A stretch of DNA of 64,000 bases from Anthoceros angustus (lineage: Eukaryota > Streptophyta > Anthocerotopsida > Anthocerotales > Anthocerotaceae). The DNA lies in assembly GCA_010909165.1 (NCBI GenBank), contig VJWM01000134.1, forward strand, positions 248,001 through 312,000, given 5' to 3'. Below the pieces are notes generated by a model. It saw nothing but the letters and a program-made list of their open reading frames with translations, ran no database searches and was not told the origin of the DNA. Every line of letters begins with the position of its first letter. The first letter of the stretch is position 1. A program made the position numbers and the translations under genes. This document shows, piece after piece, positions 22,701-34,338 of this stretch.

Positions 22701-24600
22701 GGAGGTCTTGCGCGATTTGGGCGAAGGAGGTGTGTATCGGTGAGAAGGACTCCTAAGCAGTTGTTTCCTTAAGCAAAGGCGAAGACCAAAGCGGTGATCT
22801 TTTGGCGGATGGGCAGCAAACTTTGGATAGTGTGGCGGCCTTCCACGACCCTTGGCGGCGCAGAGACAGAAGACACAAGGGCGTTGGGGAGAGCGATAGC
22901 CGATGAGAGGAAGTGGGCGCTTATCGCTATTGTGATGGATTGAGTTTTCTCTGCGAGTCCCAAGTTAGCCCTAGGAATAGGCTTAGTGTTCTCATGTCAT
23001 GTGCATCTGCCGCTTCGTTTAGTTCGTAATGTTTTATGGGACCGTTCCATTGCGGCAATTGATGTCTTGGTTTTGCAGTTCCAAATAAACAATGAAAAGG
23101 CCGGCCGAGGCGCCTCTATCCGTTTTCATGTCTTTGTTCTTGAATCGTTTTTGAATACCAACGTGTTCTACCATGGTCGACCTTTCTTTAAAAGAGCTAA
23201 AGCATATTTCGGGTGTGTCATGTGCTAAGAGGGTTTTCATTTCACGGAAGGGGTTCGGATATTCACCCCTTCACAGATATCGTGTTCCTTTGATATCTTT
23301 AGGCGAATCATGTTGAAGAGCGTGTTAGTGCGCAAATGGTCTCCAAATTGCGTCCTTCAAACTTGAGCATGCAACCTTCAAGTTACGCATAATCATTCCA
23401 CCGCCACCTCGCTATCATCGATCTCGACGATACTCTTTCAACAACGGTGTAGCGGCCAAAGAGCCAAGATGTCTTGTTTGCTCGCAGAGGTGTATCTAGA
23501 AGTGAGATCAGAAATGTTGACCAATTTCCCGAGCCACTGTTTCACGAAGTGAGCATTCCACGCTCCACCGATTCGCTCAAGGCCCATTGCCTTTGCTCTC
23601 CACTTCTTGACTCGTTGTGTTGAGGTTCGTGAGGCGGTCAACATCCCCAAGCCTTGCTTGATCCTCGCCCGTCTCAACCGCATCCCCCTCTCGCTCCCCC
23701 CCCAGCGCTTTCTTGAATAGCCCGCTATCACAGGCATCCGTCCTTCCAGGGGTGCTGCTGCCACTCAGTGCGCCTATGCACTGTGACCTCTGGCGGCCTT
23801 GCTCTCGGCCCATGCTCGCCTCGGCTTACAGTGAGCGTGCCATACCTCTTTGAGGGGCCGAAAATGCGTGTCTGCGCTAGAGAGTCACCAAGCCCGATCT
23901 TGAGACGACCTTTCACACTGTGATGTCTTCACATGGCTGCGGCAACCATGCGCCGTGTGAGACCAAACCCTAAACATCTAGCTTGGACCCGATTCTACAT
24001 GGTTGATTTCACCCACCACAGCGGCCCTACGAACGCAACAAATGGGTACATTGAGCGCGTCTCATGGTGCATCCATTGGCGGATTGTTGCGTGTAGATGC
24101 CTACCTCCAGAGTCAACTTGTTTGTGGCTTGAATGCACCCACTGGCGCCATCGGCATCACCTCTGACCATGCTACCACGGTTTCCATGTTTGAAGTACTT
24201 GATGAAAGAGATGCTTGATGTCGGCCCATAAAATTAACAAGTGCCGTGATGCGTCAGGTGTGAGGGGCTCCATGAGTCACGGACCATTTTCCTCCTTCGC
24301 TCCCCGGTTCCTTCGCTCCCCGGTTCGTAAAAATAACATGGCACAATGGACAAGTGTCGAGGACATTGCCGTCTTAGCATCCGGACCAAGGCATTTTTCA
24401 AGGTCTTTTTCCCTAATCTAATTTCATATTTTAACCTCGGATACATACATAAGAATACTATCATCTATAAAAATACGGACCGTTTGGAAAGCAATCAATT
24501 ATATAAAATTATATTCAATATAAGAGGACAAAAGAAGGATGTTTCAATGCATTCACGCGCAAAGTGAGCACCAAACCATGCATCTTCCCTATTACACCCT
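19761..24600. other. Decayed sequence with coding scraps
   Basis: No confident gene. Plus-strand scraps with coding look occur at 21416-21778 (Lys-rich, 120 codons), 22132-22335 and 22298-22756. The last two are neighbouring frames with aromatic and Cys-containing text typical of a former protein, probably one plus-strand transposon gene. On the minus strand, 20034-19699 overlaps the CACTA end. From 23.3 to 24.6 kb I see nothing beyond short frames; 24300-24560 is AT-rich. Confidence 0.35.
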
Positions 24601-24645
24601 AAATCCGGTTACCGCCAGCTCACACACATGCGCAAGTGGCCGCGA

Positions 24646-24772
24646 CTCCCGGTGTGACCCCACCTACCACCCTACCTACGCCTCGTGGCAGTTGATTGTG
24701 ATCAACCCGGTGTGACCCCACCTACCACCCTACCTCGCCTCGTGGCTGAAGTTGATTGTGATCCCGGTGGTG
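24646..24772 (+). repeat. Two-copy direct repeat, about 62 bp
   Basis: The block cggtgtgaccccacctacca with its following 40 bases (ccctacct, gcctcgtggc, gttgattgtgatc) is present twice in a row, with a few single-base gaps between copies. Confidence 0.75.
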
Positions 24773-24909
24773 TTGACAATCCCTAGCCCTGGCGCTTGAG
24801 GTGCCCCCAATCGGATGATTCTCGTCCCCCTCAATCCCATGGGGCCCCTCTCGGCGCTGGAGTGCAGGGGTTGCGCCCGGTGGTGGTGGCATGAGTGACC
24901 ACCAAGTCG

Positions 24910-25944
24910 TCATCCATTGTCCTCTGCGCTGCTAGGCGCTTGGTCCCCGGGCTCGTCCAACGGCCTCTCCTCATTTGGCCGAGCAGCCCAGCGGACCATC
25001 CTCCTAGCAGGGGTTGGAGTAGACCCCGTCGTGGCGTCCTCCGGTCCCCGGACCAATAGGTCTGCTCTTGGCTCAGGCCCTCGGACCCATAGGTCCGCCC
25101 CTTGCTCCGGAGCTCGGACCAATAGGTCCGCTCCTTGCTCCGGAGCTCGGACCAATAGGTCCGCTCCTTGCTCCGGAGCTCGGACCAATAGGTCCGCTCC
25201 TTGCTCCGAAGCTCGGACCAATAGGTCCGCTCTCTCCTCCGGGGTCCGGACCAATAGGTCCGCCCCTTGCTCCACTACCGGGGCTCTTAAGTCCGGAGCC
25301 CCCAAGGGACCTATCCCTTCCGCTTCCTGGTTCCCGTCTGGTGGAACAACCCCTTGGTTACTTCCCTTCCCGGGGTCTGGGTGTGGGGAACCTACCTCTC
25401 GCTCTCCTCCGTCGTCGCGCTCCCGTCTCCCTTCTTCCCTCGGTGCTTCCTCACTGCCGCTCTCTTCTCCGAACAGTGCATCCAAGGGTTCCGCCGCGGC
25501 GCTTTCCCCGAGACCCTCCTCCCTTCCGGTCTCCCCTGACTCTTCCAACGGTCCTGCCTCCTCCACCGCTGGGTGAACCGTTGCCACCGCCCTCAGGAGC
25601 TCCGCATGGTAATATGCGAAGTCGGAGTCCACCTGCTGGATGGCTTCCTCCACATGGGTCCGTAGCACCCGGTACTCTCGTCTCCAAAGGTTTTTTAAGC
25701 CCAGGCGTCTGGGTTGCTCTTGACCCATCTCTACTCGAGATCTTCCAGTGAGGCTGGCAGCATCTCGGGAGGTCAAGCCCGCTAACTCCTCGGCGCTCGT
25801 GTTGGCCCTCTCCTTTCTGTTCTTCGCGGAGGCCAAGCGCTCGGGGCGGTTGCAGGTCTCCACCCTTCGTAACTGCGCGAGCAACCTTATGCTCCTCGTT
25901 ACCCTTGTCTTGCTTTCCGTTACTCTTTGGTTGAGAACGGCCAT
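24910..25944 (-). pseudogene. C-terminal part of interrupted coiled-coil/repeat protein
   Basis: A 344-codon minus-strand frame, the largest surviving piece of a GC-rich gene whose N-terminal part lies beyond the Copia element (36466-35214). Residues 1-120 are charged and helical, including an LWRREYRVLRTHVEEAIQQ segment. Residues 120-210 are acidic with low complexity. Residues about 225-300 are tandem 11-residue repeats of the type EQGADLLVRAP. The tail is Pro/Arg-rich. No enzyme motif is seen. The frame is probably not the native start, because upstream coiled-coil text continues in other frames to 26917. Its plus-strand shadow is also open over much of its length, a composition effect. 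Function unknown; a gag-like or transposon-borne structural protein is my guess. Confidence 0.45.
25035..25285 (-). repeat. 33-bp (11-codon) tandem repeat
   Basis: About eight tandem units, each reading on the plus strand gctcggaccaataggtccgc followed by 13 more bases. The 33-bp period keeps both strands open; on the minus strand it gives EQGADLLVRAP. The middle four copies are nearly identical and the edge copies vary. Confidence 0.85.
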
Positions 25945-26293
25945 CTCCTCCTCCAGCCTCCCGGGAGGCGCCCTGGCTGGCCTCGGCTCTCTTTCGAGCT
26001 CGGCAATGGTCAGCTCCTTGCTGTGCCGACGGACTTCCTCCGCCCTTAGGCATGCACAGAGCGTTCGGCTGCTCCACAGTGCCGGGGTCCCACGAAGGAG
26101 GCGTGGCGCGGTTCATTTCTTGGGCTGCGACTCGGTCTCCCTGCCCTCTTCCTCTTGGCGCGCCTGCTCCGCCTTCTGAAGGTGCTCTTGGAGACCTTCA
26201 CACTCCCTCAGCCTCTCCTGCATTTCTGCTCCGTGCGCCACGCGAGCTTGCTCCGCAGCTGTCTGTTCTTCCTTTAATTTAGACGCTCCGGAG

Positions 26294-26917
26294 CTACCCC
26301 AGCTGCCTCCTCCACCGATTCCTGTCCCGTCGGTAGTGGTCCCGATCGGTTTTTGCGGTGATTTCGGCTTCCTTGGCCACCTTCACCTGGCCCTCCAGCC
26401 TCTGGCCTTGCTCCCTCCAAGCAGTCTCAGCCTGTTCCCGGGCCTCATCCGCTTGTTGGCGGGCTCCGTCTGCTTGCGCCTTCGCCTCCTGAGCCAGGCT
26501 CAGCTGCTCGCATAATTGCAGGACCCTTTGCCCGGTCCTGCTGGGCGGATCTTGCCGCTCGCTCCGCCGTCCGTCGCTTCTCCTCTTCAATCCGGGCGAG
26601 GGACTCCGCCTTCCTCCTGGCGGCTTGGGCGGCCGCCGCTTGGCCCTGGAGCTCCACCATCCTCCGTCGGGTGGCCTCTACCTCCTGCGTCTTCTCTGCT
26701 GCCCCACAGCTAGACCCCATAACATGCCGTCCATGACGGCAGCCACTACCGTGTCTCCTCCCGGCGCCCATGCAGCGATCGCCTAGGTATCTTCTTGGGC
26801 CTTGGGCATCTCCCGGTCCGCTAAGGACCGCTAGATCGCCTCAGTAGCTCGGATTAGGGCTGGACCCAATCAGACTCCCAAGTCTGCCCGTCCCGAGTAG
26901 GTCCGCCCACCTCCTTG
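26294..26917 (-). pseudogene. Coiled-coil middle part of interrupted protein
   Basis: Two overlapping minus-strand frames (26771-26445 and 26590-26294) give heptad-like Ala/Glu/Arg/Gln text such as EATRRRMVELQGQAAAAQAA and ADEAREQAETAWREQGQRLE, a long coiled coil. A frameshift near 26500-26590 separates them. A second copy of 26523-26917 lies at 28279-28672 because of a tandem duplication. Upstream it abuts the Copia long terminal repeat, and across the element the reading resumes in the Lys/Arg-rich helix at 35214. Confidence 0.45.
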
Positions 26918-28270
26918 TGTGAATTCTGAGCATGAGGTATGCACGCGTTTGTGATCGAGGCGGGGGGGGCAGGAAGCACGAGACTCGGATGCACAAAATT
27001 GATTAAGTGAATAAACAAATGTCTCAAGCATGTTTTATACTAAACCCTAATACTGAAAGGATATAAAAGTAATTCTATATATGTCCAACCCTAACCAGAC
27101 ATAACTAACTTAAGCATAGTCCAGGGTTAATCATAATTTAACACTCCCTCTTAAGCTGGATAGGCTTAAGCAGGTATCACACGCGGGACTTGACGCTCAC
27201 CAAACAACTCGAGCACTCCCGGACACCGCTGAACAACGTGAGCCAGCGATGGCGATCCATCTGGCCCCAACCATAGCTTATATCTTGGTGTTCCTATACA
27301 CAATTACAGAGCTCCTGATTTCAGTCGCGATGAGGATGAGTGAGCCCAGAGCTGCATCAAGCTCTCAGTCCTGTACCCAGGAACCTGAGATCGTGACGGA
27401 GGGTGACACAAGCCGTGTGTGTGTAGGCCAATATCTCAACATCCGGGGGTTCAGAATCGAGCTGAACATCTCGTTGAGCTGGAAACGGCCTACACCGAGT
27501 GCTAATGGCGAGGCGGTAGTTGCTACCATTGGAGGAGGAAGTGGAGTGGAGGGGCTCACGCGGCTTAGGGAGGCGGTGAAGCTCAGCTCGATTGAGGAGG
27601 ACGGGAGTATGGACAATAGCCAGCCCGAGCGATCAGTGCCGAGCTTCATCCGTCTGCTGGTTGTCGTTCTGTTGAATCGAAGATGTTTTACCACGCTTGT
27701 CTTGGGCAGGTGAAATACAACCCTGGTGGGGGGAAGAAATAACATTCAAATCAGGGAGCAAAGGCTTCCACCCCCACACCATCCAGATAAGCGCTTCAGT
27801 TGTTCACTTTGCATCCTTGATGATGTGGACTTTCAGGTCTTGAAGGCCAAGCCCTTCCATATCTTGATAATGCTTTGTTTTGGGCGAGCCTTGGTCAACA
27901 CATCGGTAGTGTTCGCGTGTGGACATAATCCACTTTGACAACGACGCTCAACCACATCCGGATGTAGTGGTCTTTGTATTTCTATATTTTGTGCGGGCAT
28001 GAAATCTCGGATTAGCGAGCTAAAGCGGACATGTTATCACACAAGAGAGGGGTTGGCTTCATCTGCTGCCCTAAGTCAGGAAGGTCCTCTCCCATTACGC
28101 TTCTTTTGATGCATCAATAAGGCTCTTGTATTACGCCTCTCGAGGAGAGGCTATAGATACTGCTTTCTGACTCGATTAATTCTTGCATCGCCAAAAGCGA
28201 TGGTAGATAGGCTCACTTTCTTGTCTCGGATGCCCAATCCGCATCCGTAAATCCCATAAAGTAAGTTGTC
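26523..28270. repeat. Tandem duplication, left copy (about 1.75 kb)
   Basis: This block holds coiled-coil gene sequence, a 3' LTR and the 3' internal part of the Copia element up to the word gtcacgacc. The same order is found again at 28271-30030. The junction at about 28270 joins Copia interior directly to coiled-coil sequence. A duplication spanning the insertion boundary therefore produced it, not a second insertion. Confidence 0.7.
26918..27143 (-). repeat. Duplicated Copia 3' LTR
   Basis: 226 bp, with TG..CA ends when read on the minus strand (starts TGTTAAATTATG, ends GAATTCACA). Preceded in that direction by the purine tract AAGAGGGAG. Carries the same flank (CAAGGAGGTGG) as the LTR at 28673-28891, as expected for a copy made by duplication. 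Confidence 0.8.
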
Positions 28271-28672
28271 ACGACCCTTTGCAGTCTGCTGGGGCGGATC
28301 TTGCCGCTCGCTCACGCCGTCCGTCGCTTCTCCTCTTCAATCCGGGCGAGGGACTCGCCTTCCTCACAGGCGGCTTGGGCGGCCGCCGCTTGAGCTCCAC
28401 CATCCTCCGTCGGGTGGCCTCTACCTCCTGCGTCTTCTCTGCTGCCCCACAGCTAGACCCCATAACATGCCGTCCATGGCGTGGCCCGGCCACTACTGCG
28501 TGTCTCCTCCCGCGCCCGCCGCGATACGCCTGGGCCTCTTGGGCCTTCGGGCATCTCCCGGTCCGCTAAGGACCGCTAGATCGCACTCCAGAGTAGCTCC
28601 GGATTAGGGGCTCTGGACCCAATCAGGACTCCCAAGTCCTGTCCGTCCGGAGTAGGTCCGTCCACCTCCTTG

Positions 28673-28891
28673 TGTGAATTTACGAGCATGAGGTATGCAC
28701 GCGTTTGTGATCGAGAGCTGAGGGGAACAGAAGCACGAGACTCGGATGCACAAAATTGATTAAGTGAATAAACAAATGTCTCAAGCATGTTTTATACTAA
28801 ACCCTAATATTGAAAGGATATAAAGTAATTCTATATATGTCCAACCCTAACGAGACACTTAAGCATAGTCCAGGTTAATCATAATTTAACA
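28673..28891 (-). repeat. Copia 3' LTR
   Basis: 219 bp, TG..CA on the minus strand, with the polypurine tract AAGAGGGAG immediately before it. Outer flank ccttg matches acttg at the other end of the element in four of five bases, a likely 5-bp target-site duplication. Confidence 0.8.
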
Positions 28892-28932
28892 CTCCCTCTT
28901 AATTTGGATAGGCTTAGCGGTATCACACGGAC

Positions 28933-29520
28933 TTGACGCTCACCAAACAACTCGAGCACTCCGGACCTGAACAACGTGAGCCGGATGGCGATCCATCCGC
29001 CCCAACCATAGCTTATATCTTGGTGTTCCTATACACAATTACAGAGCTCCCGATTTCGATCGCGATGAGGATGAGTGAGCCCAGTGCATCAAGCTCTCGA
29101 TCCTGCCGGGAACGAGATCGTGTGAGGGTGACACAAGCCGTGTGTGTAGGCCAATATCTCAACATCCGGGGGTTCAGAATCGAGCTGAACATCTCGTTGA
29201 GCTGGAAACGGCCTACACCGAGTGCTAATGGCGAGGCAGCCGAGTTGCTACCATTGACGGAGGAGGAAGTGGAGTGGGAGGCTGAGCTGCTCACGCGGCT
29301 TAGGGAGGCGGTGAAGCTCAGCTCGATTGAGGAGGACGGGAGTATGGACAATAGCCAGCCCGAGCGATCAGTGCCGAGCTTCATCCGTCTGCTGGTTGTC
29401 GTTCTGTTGAATCGAAGATGTTTTACCACGCTTGTCTTGGGCAGCGATAAATACAACCCTGGTGGGGGGAAGAAAACATTCAAATCGGGGAGCAAAGGCT
29501 TCCCCACACCATCCGGATAA
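28933..29520 (+). other. Antisense open frame between RNase H and 3' LTR
   Basis: 195 codons on the strand opposite to the element. The minus strand is also open (29543-29013, 176 codons). The copy in the left duplication (27249-27713) keeps both frames but has several gaps. The plus-strand text includes a hydrophobic run (AYILVFLYTITEL) and an acidic stretch with LTEEEVEWEAELL. I cannot tell whether either is a gene. Confidence 0.25.
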
Positions 29521-29561
29521 GCGCTTGATTGTTCACTTTGCATCCTTGATGATGTGGACTT

Positions 29562-29943
29562 TCAGTCTTGAAGGCCAAGCCCTTCCATATCTTGATAATG
29601 CTTTGTTTTGGGCAGAGCCTTGGTCAACACATCAGCCGTGTTCTCGTCTGTGTGGACATAATCCACTTTGACAACAGCACGCTCAACCACATCCCGGATG
29701 TAGTGGTGCTGTATTTCTATATATTTTGTGCGGGCATGAAATCTCGGATTGGCAACGAGAGCTAAGGCGGACATGTTATCACACAAGAGAGGGGTTGGCT
29801 TCATCTGCTGCTGCCCTAAGTCTGTAAGGAAGGTCCTCTCCCATTCTGCTTCTTTTGATGCATCAATAAGGCTCTTGTATTCTGCCTCTGTCGAGGAGAG
29901 GGCTATAGATGCTGCTATGACTCCTTAATTCTTGCATCGCCAA
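29562..29943 (-). pseudogene. Copia RNase H region
   Basis: The start of the domain (STEAEY-type segment) is frame-broken around 29890. The open part, 29804-29562, reads PTPLLCDNMSALALVANPRF, HARTKYIEIQHHYIRDVV and the closing DVLTKALPK motif that ends plant Copia polyproteins. A partial copy lies at about 28080-27840 in the left duplication. Confidence 0.8.
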
Positions 29944-30257
29944 AAGGAAAGAGGTAGATAGGCTCACTTTCTTTGTCACTCGGATGCCCAATCCGCATCC
30001 GTAAATCCCATAAGTAAGTTGTCACGACCGCTTTTATAACATAAGCCGTAGGTGTGAGTCCCTTTAAATAACGAAACACTCGTTTTGCAGCAACCCAATG
30101 GGCCAGGTTCTCCAAAATTGGGAGAGTGTGCTCACGAATATTGTATGTCCGGGCGTGTCCGATTACCTACAAAGATAAGGCTTCCTATCGCGTATACGTA
30201 TGGGACATCAACCATCTCTCTTTTCTGCTTGATTGTAGACGCTGCGAGCTTGTGAGT

Positions 30258-30704
30258 TTAACGCCCATATGAAGGTGTAGTTGCTGGTGGTCGGTCTAAC
30301 TTGAACTTAATCAATATATCCGTATGTATTGATCGGTGGATCATGAGGAGACCCTCTGATCTTGCACGAAGTAATTGTATGCCTAGGCAGAAGCGTAGTT
30401 CCCCTATGTCCTTCATTTCATATTTGCTGCTTAGCATGATTTTGACCTCTTCTAATAGTCTGATACTGTTGGCAGCTAGGATTACATCGTCGACATAGAG
30501 TGCAAGCACTACATACTCCTGTCCTCTCGTCAGCCTATACACGTTACTGTCAGCTGCACTTTGTTTGAAGGATCTACTGAGGAGGTACAAGTGTATATTT
30601 AAGTACCAGACCCGACCACTCTGTTTTAAACCATAGATGGTTTTCAACAATTTGCACACTCGCTTGGGATATGTCTTATCTTCGTATCCTTCGGGCTGAG
30701 TCAT
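30258..30704 (-). pseudogene. Copia reverse transcriptase fragment
   Basis: 148 codons beginning MTQPEGYED. Motifs VCKLLKTIYGLKQSGRVWY and LALYVDDVILAANS are intact, the YVDD being the metal-binding catalytic box. GELRFCLGIQLLR follows. The N-terminal fingers are in the degraded stretch 30710-31430 and the thumb/connection continues in another frame at 30115-29915. Confidence 0.85.
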
Positions 30705-31428
30705 GTAAAGATCTTCGTCCGGTCTTGTAGAGGTGGCGGTGCATCGTCCATTTGGTATAGCTCAAGATTGTATTCACGCTAGTGCTAAGATCATCACGAT
30801 AGGCGTGATCTAACAACAGGGGAAAAAGTCTCTTGATAGTCTAGGCCTTGACTTGTGTGAAGCCCTGGCGACTAATCTGCCTTATACCTAGCTATCTCAC
30901 CTTTCTCATTCGGTTTTAGCTTGAAGACCCACTTGCAAGAGATGGGTTTTCTACTGTGGAAGATCCACTAATTTCAGTCGATTCTTAACAAGGCTATTGA
31001 ATTAAATCATCCTTTGCAAATTTCCACTTGTCTTCTCTGGACTTGTAAAGCTTCTCTCAATGTTTTAGGTTCTAAGTGAATCGTGGTGGATGCGGCATGG
31101 GCGACGAGCATACGACGCGAAAGTCTATAGACTCATACCTTGGTTCATGCCACTAATCGGTGGTGGTCTATGCAGTGGACCGTCTCAAGGGTGGTTCATG
31201 TTCTACGGTCGGCTGCAATCTCGAGTTGTCTTCAAAGGTATCACCGCACAAACAAATCGGATCATCTCCATCGGTATGTCGGGATCGTGTCGTCTACAAG
31301 ATCATGGTTTTCCGCTCTTCATTGGGATTGTGATCCTCATTGATTTTCGGGTTTGCGGCATCTGCATTTCGATATCAACACGCATCGCCTCTAGGCCATT
31401 GTCCAAACCATCTTGATTATCCTGGTCA

Positions 31429-32718
31429 TTAACAGCTGGTGGAATGGCAATGTGGTAGTGTCATCGAAATTGATTCGTGGTCTCCTTTGTTTAAAGTGTA
31501 TCTCCCTCGGAAGGTAAGATGGTTACGGCATTTTCTGATTGGTGGTTCAATGAATGTGACAGAACGAGCTAATACCACTTTGTTGTTTGCAGGGTCATAT
31601 AGCTTGTATGCTTTCGCGTTATCACTGTATCCAATAAATATGAAAGCTTGGGCTCGAGCATCCAACTTCTTTCTCTTCTCCTTTGGGATGAGAGCAAAAG
31701 CTCGGGAGCCAAACACTCGGAGGTGTAGCAGGCTTGGTTTTCGATTCCACATCACTTCATAAGGTGTTTTGGATGGGGCGGTGATCGGCTGAGCACATAT
31801 GTACAACTTGACCCGGTGGAGTGCAGGCGGGCCAGCCCAGATAAGCATCTGCGGTCATGGAGAGAAGTGTTTGATTCTTTCTTTCTCCGTTACATTGAGG
31901 AGTGTAAGGGCGATCGATTGACGTTGGATCCCTCGTTCATCTAGGAAAGCATCAAAAGCTAAGTTGTTAAACTTCGGAGCCATTATCATCCCTTGCTTGA
32001 GAAGGAGACCAGTCTGTCTCTCTACAGTGACTAACCAGTCTTGAAAAATGGGAAAGGTATCACTTTTCAGTTGTATGGGATAGGTCCATGTGTAACGGGA
32101 ATAGTCATCAGTTAGGTAGAAATAATATTGAGATCCTCCAAGAGAGGGAACATGTATTTTGCATGATATGTCTGCATGCACTAAATCCAGTGTTTGTGTG
32201 GCTCTGTAGGTAGCCTGTGTAGGAAAAGGTTGTTGTTTCTGCTTTGCAACAATGCAAGCCTCACAGGAGGGCAAGTCTTTGAAACAACGAGGCAGAGGTT
32301 CCAAATGGCACTGCTGTAAAGACATATCAACGAGCTTGTGTTTGTTGATATGGCCCAGCCGAGCATGCCAAAGGACAGCAAGTTTCTGTGATTCCTGTGA
32401 TGCAAGACCTGCTCTGTGGCGTATTGTGAAAATATCCAACCTGTACAGGTCGTTATCGGGTATGCCCTTGAACATAAGGGTCTGCAAATCTGTCTTTTTG
32501 TAGAAAGAGCAGATATCATCCATAGCACGAAGCTCATATTGTCGAAGTTGCATCAGTTTGCTCAGAGACATCAAATTCTTGGCCATGGTGGGGACATAAA
32601 GCACGTCTTCAAGGGTAAGGATTGAACCATCATGCAAGGTGAACTTACATGTCCCGTGGCCTCGTATTTTGCAGGCTCGTCTTGCTTCGTTCATCACCGA
32701 GAAGCACCTTGTCAGCAC
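31429..32718 (-). pseudogene. Copia integrase region
   Basis: From right to left: pre-integrase HHCC finger (LWHARLGHINKHKL, then CEACIVAKQ), then the core with HADI and LTDDYSRYTW supplying the two Asp of the DDE triad. In the third segment (FLDERGIQRQ, then VTEKERIKHF) the usual PQQNG stretch is damaged. After a frame break at about 31850 comes PYEVMWNRKPSLLHLRVFGS and the GYSDNAKAYKLYDP domain end. This order is standard for Copia; the damage predicts no activity. Confidence 0.8.
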
Positions 32719-33066
32719 TTAGGCTAAGGGTTAACGTGAAGAACTGTTCTTTATGTGTACATATGTGGGAGGTGGCGCCAAAATCCAGGTACCAGCTGCC
32801 TGCCTCATACCATGCGCTTGTGAGACAAACTGTAAGGATCTTCACAGTAGGTTTGGTATCACCTGTTCGTGTCTCCTTGATGGCGACTGTGGCAGTGCCT
32901 TTCTGAGTACGTTGAGGTTCTCCTGCTTTCTTTTTCTTACATTCCCTTGCCCAATGGCCGATACCCACGATTGCGGTTTCACAGTGTTTTGGGCGAATTG
33001 AAGATGTAGAATCGGTCTCCCTCCGACCTTTGCTTTTCCTTTACTCTTGTTGGGCCTAAAACACAT
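32645..33066 (-). pseudogene. Copia zinc knuckle and protease region
   Basis: The knuckle's second half, GHWARECKKKK, opens the frame at 32968-32645; the first Cys pair is in the neighbouring frame. The aspartic protease motif reads WYLDFGATSHIC, where Copia proteases have an LDSGA-type triad, so the active-site Ser/Thr after Asp is Phe here. That change should impair the enzyme. Confidence 0.7.
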
Positions 33067-33140
33067 GTGAACACCTTTTCCGCCTTTTGCCTAAGGCCAC
33101 GGCGAGATAAAGGCGGGCACACTCTTCTGACAGTCACCAA

Positions 33141-33848
33141 TCACATCTTCACAGTGATTGTGCTAGTTGAGGAACCAGCAGCGCTGGATGGTTTTATGGG
33201 TCCGTTTTGAGTTGTGACAAAAGCCTGATAGGATGGAGGCAAGCTGGAGAGGAGCTTTGCAACTGCTTGTGACTCTGGCACTTTATCGCCAGTCAGGGAA
33301 GTAATCTGAGCTCGAAGGTGTCTAAATCGGCTGATGTGTGTTGACACTTTATCTCCCTCCTTCATCCGTAATGTAAAGTACTCCATTTGTCTGCGCAAGG
33401 ACATCATGTTTTGTTCCTGATACGTTTTTTCAAGCAAAGCCCACATGGCAGCTGATTCCCCAAGGAACTCAATGTCTGGGACAAGATCTGTGTCAAGTCC
33501 ATTTATGAGCAGAGCAACTATGCTATTGTGCTGATCCCATTTTGCAATTTCATCTGCTGTAGGTTTGGGATTGCCATTGGGATCTGGCTTCGCATATGTC
33601 CCAGCAACGACGGGCCAGACTCCACGAGCCAAGAACATGGCTCTCATGCGTACTCGCCACACACTATATTTTTGACCATTAAAACGGTCTTTCTCCTTAG
33701 TGTCTGCGGTGAATACAGGTCCAGCAGTTGCCATTGTGTTTATGCTTTGTACAGGGGATGGCTGGGTTGTGGGTATTGGCTGCAGGTTCAGTGATTGAAA
33801 CTGCTGCACCAAAGAATTCAGCAATCCATCTATCGATCCTGCGGACAT
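33141..33848 (-). pseudogene. Copia gag (capsid) region
   Basis: 235 codons from MSAGSIDGLLNSL. The capsid-like core is typical of Copia gag (UBN2/Retrotran_gag type): DRFNGQKYSVWRVRMRAMFL, then LLINGLDTDLVPDI, then AAMWALLEKTYQEQNMMSLR, then SLPPSYQAFVTT. It should assemble the particle in which reverse transcription occurs. The frame breaks before the zinc knuckle at about 33000, so gag and pol are no longer joined. Confidence 0.8.
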
Positions 33849-34338
33849 AAAAGACCTATTTGAACGTACAGTGGCTAAGGCTCTGACAATTCAGGTAAGA
33901 ATCTATGTGTTGGCAGGATGTGTCTATGTGTGCCTAACAATGTGTTGCAGGGAAGATCTAATGGGGGGGGGCTTAGCTTGGAGGGCAACGGGTGTGGTAC
34001 ACCTGGGGCTCTGCATGCTAACCTCCCCTTCGAGTTCTTCCTGTATACATGATTAGTTTGCAAAAGGGTGCACACAAAAAAACGAAACGTTAAGCCTTTT
34101 CAATTCTAGGTTAGTAACGATTCATTTTTCTCTTGAAAACAAGCATGTACATGAAACCCTAACTGTCATGCCGCCTACCTGTGAACAGAGGTGTCTGTTG
34201 GCTGACCAGTGACATGTAGGGAGTAGTAATGAAAGGAAGGGGCACATCAGTTCAGGTGCCTCTTCAAATCTGGCACCAATTGTGCCTGCGCCTGGCACTC
34301 CAGGCTCCCTCGCGCTCGAGGCAGCGGAAGCAAGAATT

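Noticed and set aside
24917-25576. Long plus-strand Pro/Ser-rich ORFs opposite the 11-residue repeat protein
   Set aside because: Open because of GC-rich composition and the 33-bp period; the minus strand has the better protein-like composition and continues the interrupted gene.
26918-27143. Independent solo LTR insertion
   Set aside because: It shares both its flank and adjoining element interior with 28673-30030, so it arose by tandem duplication.
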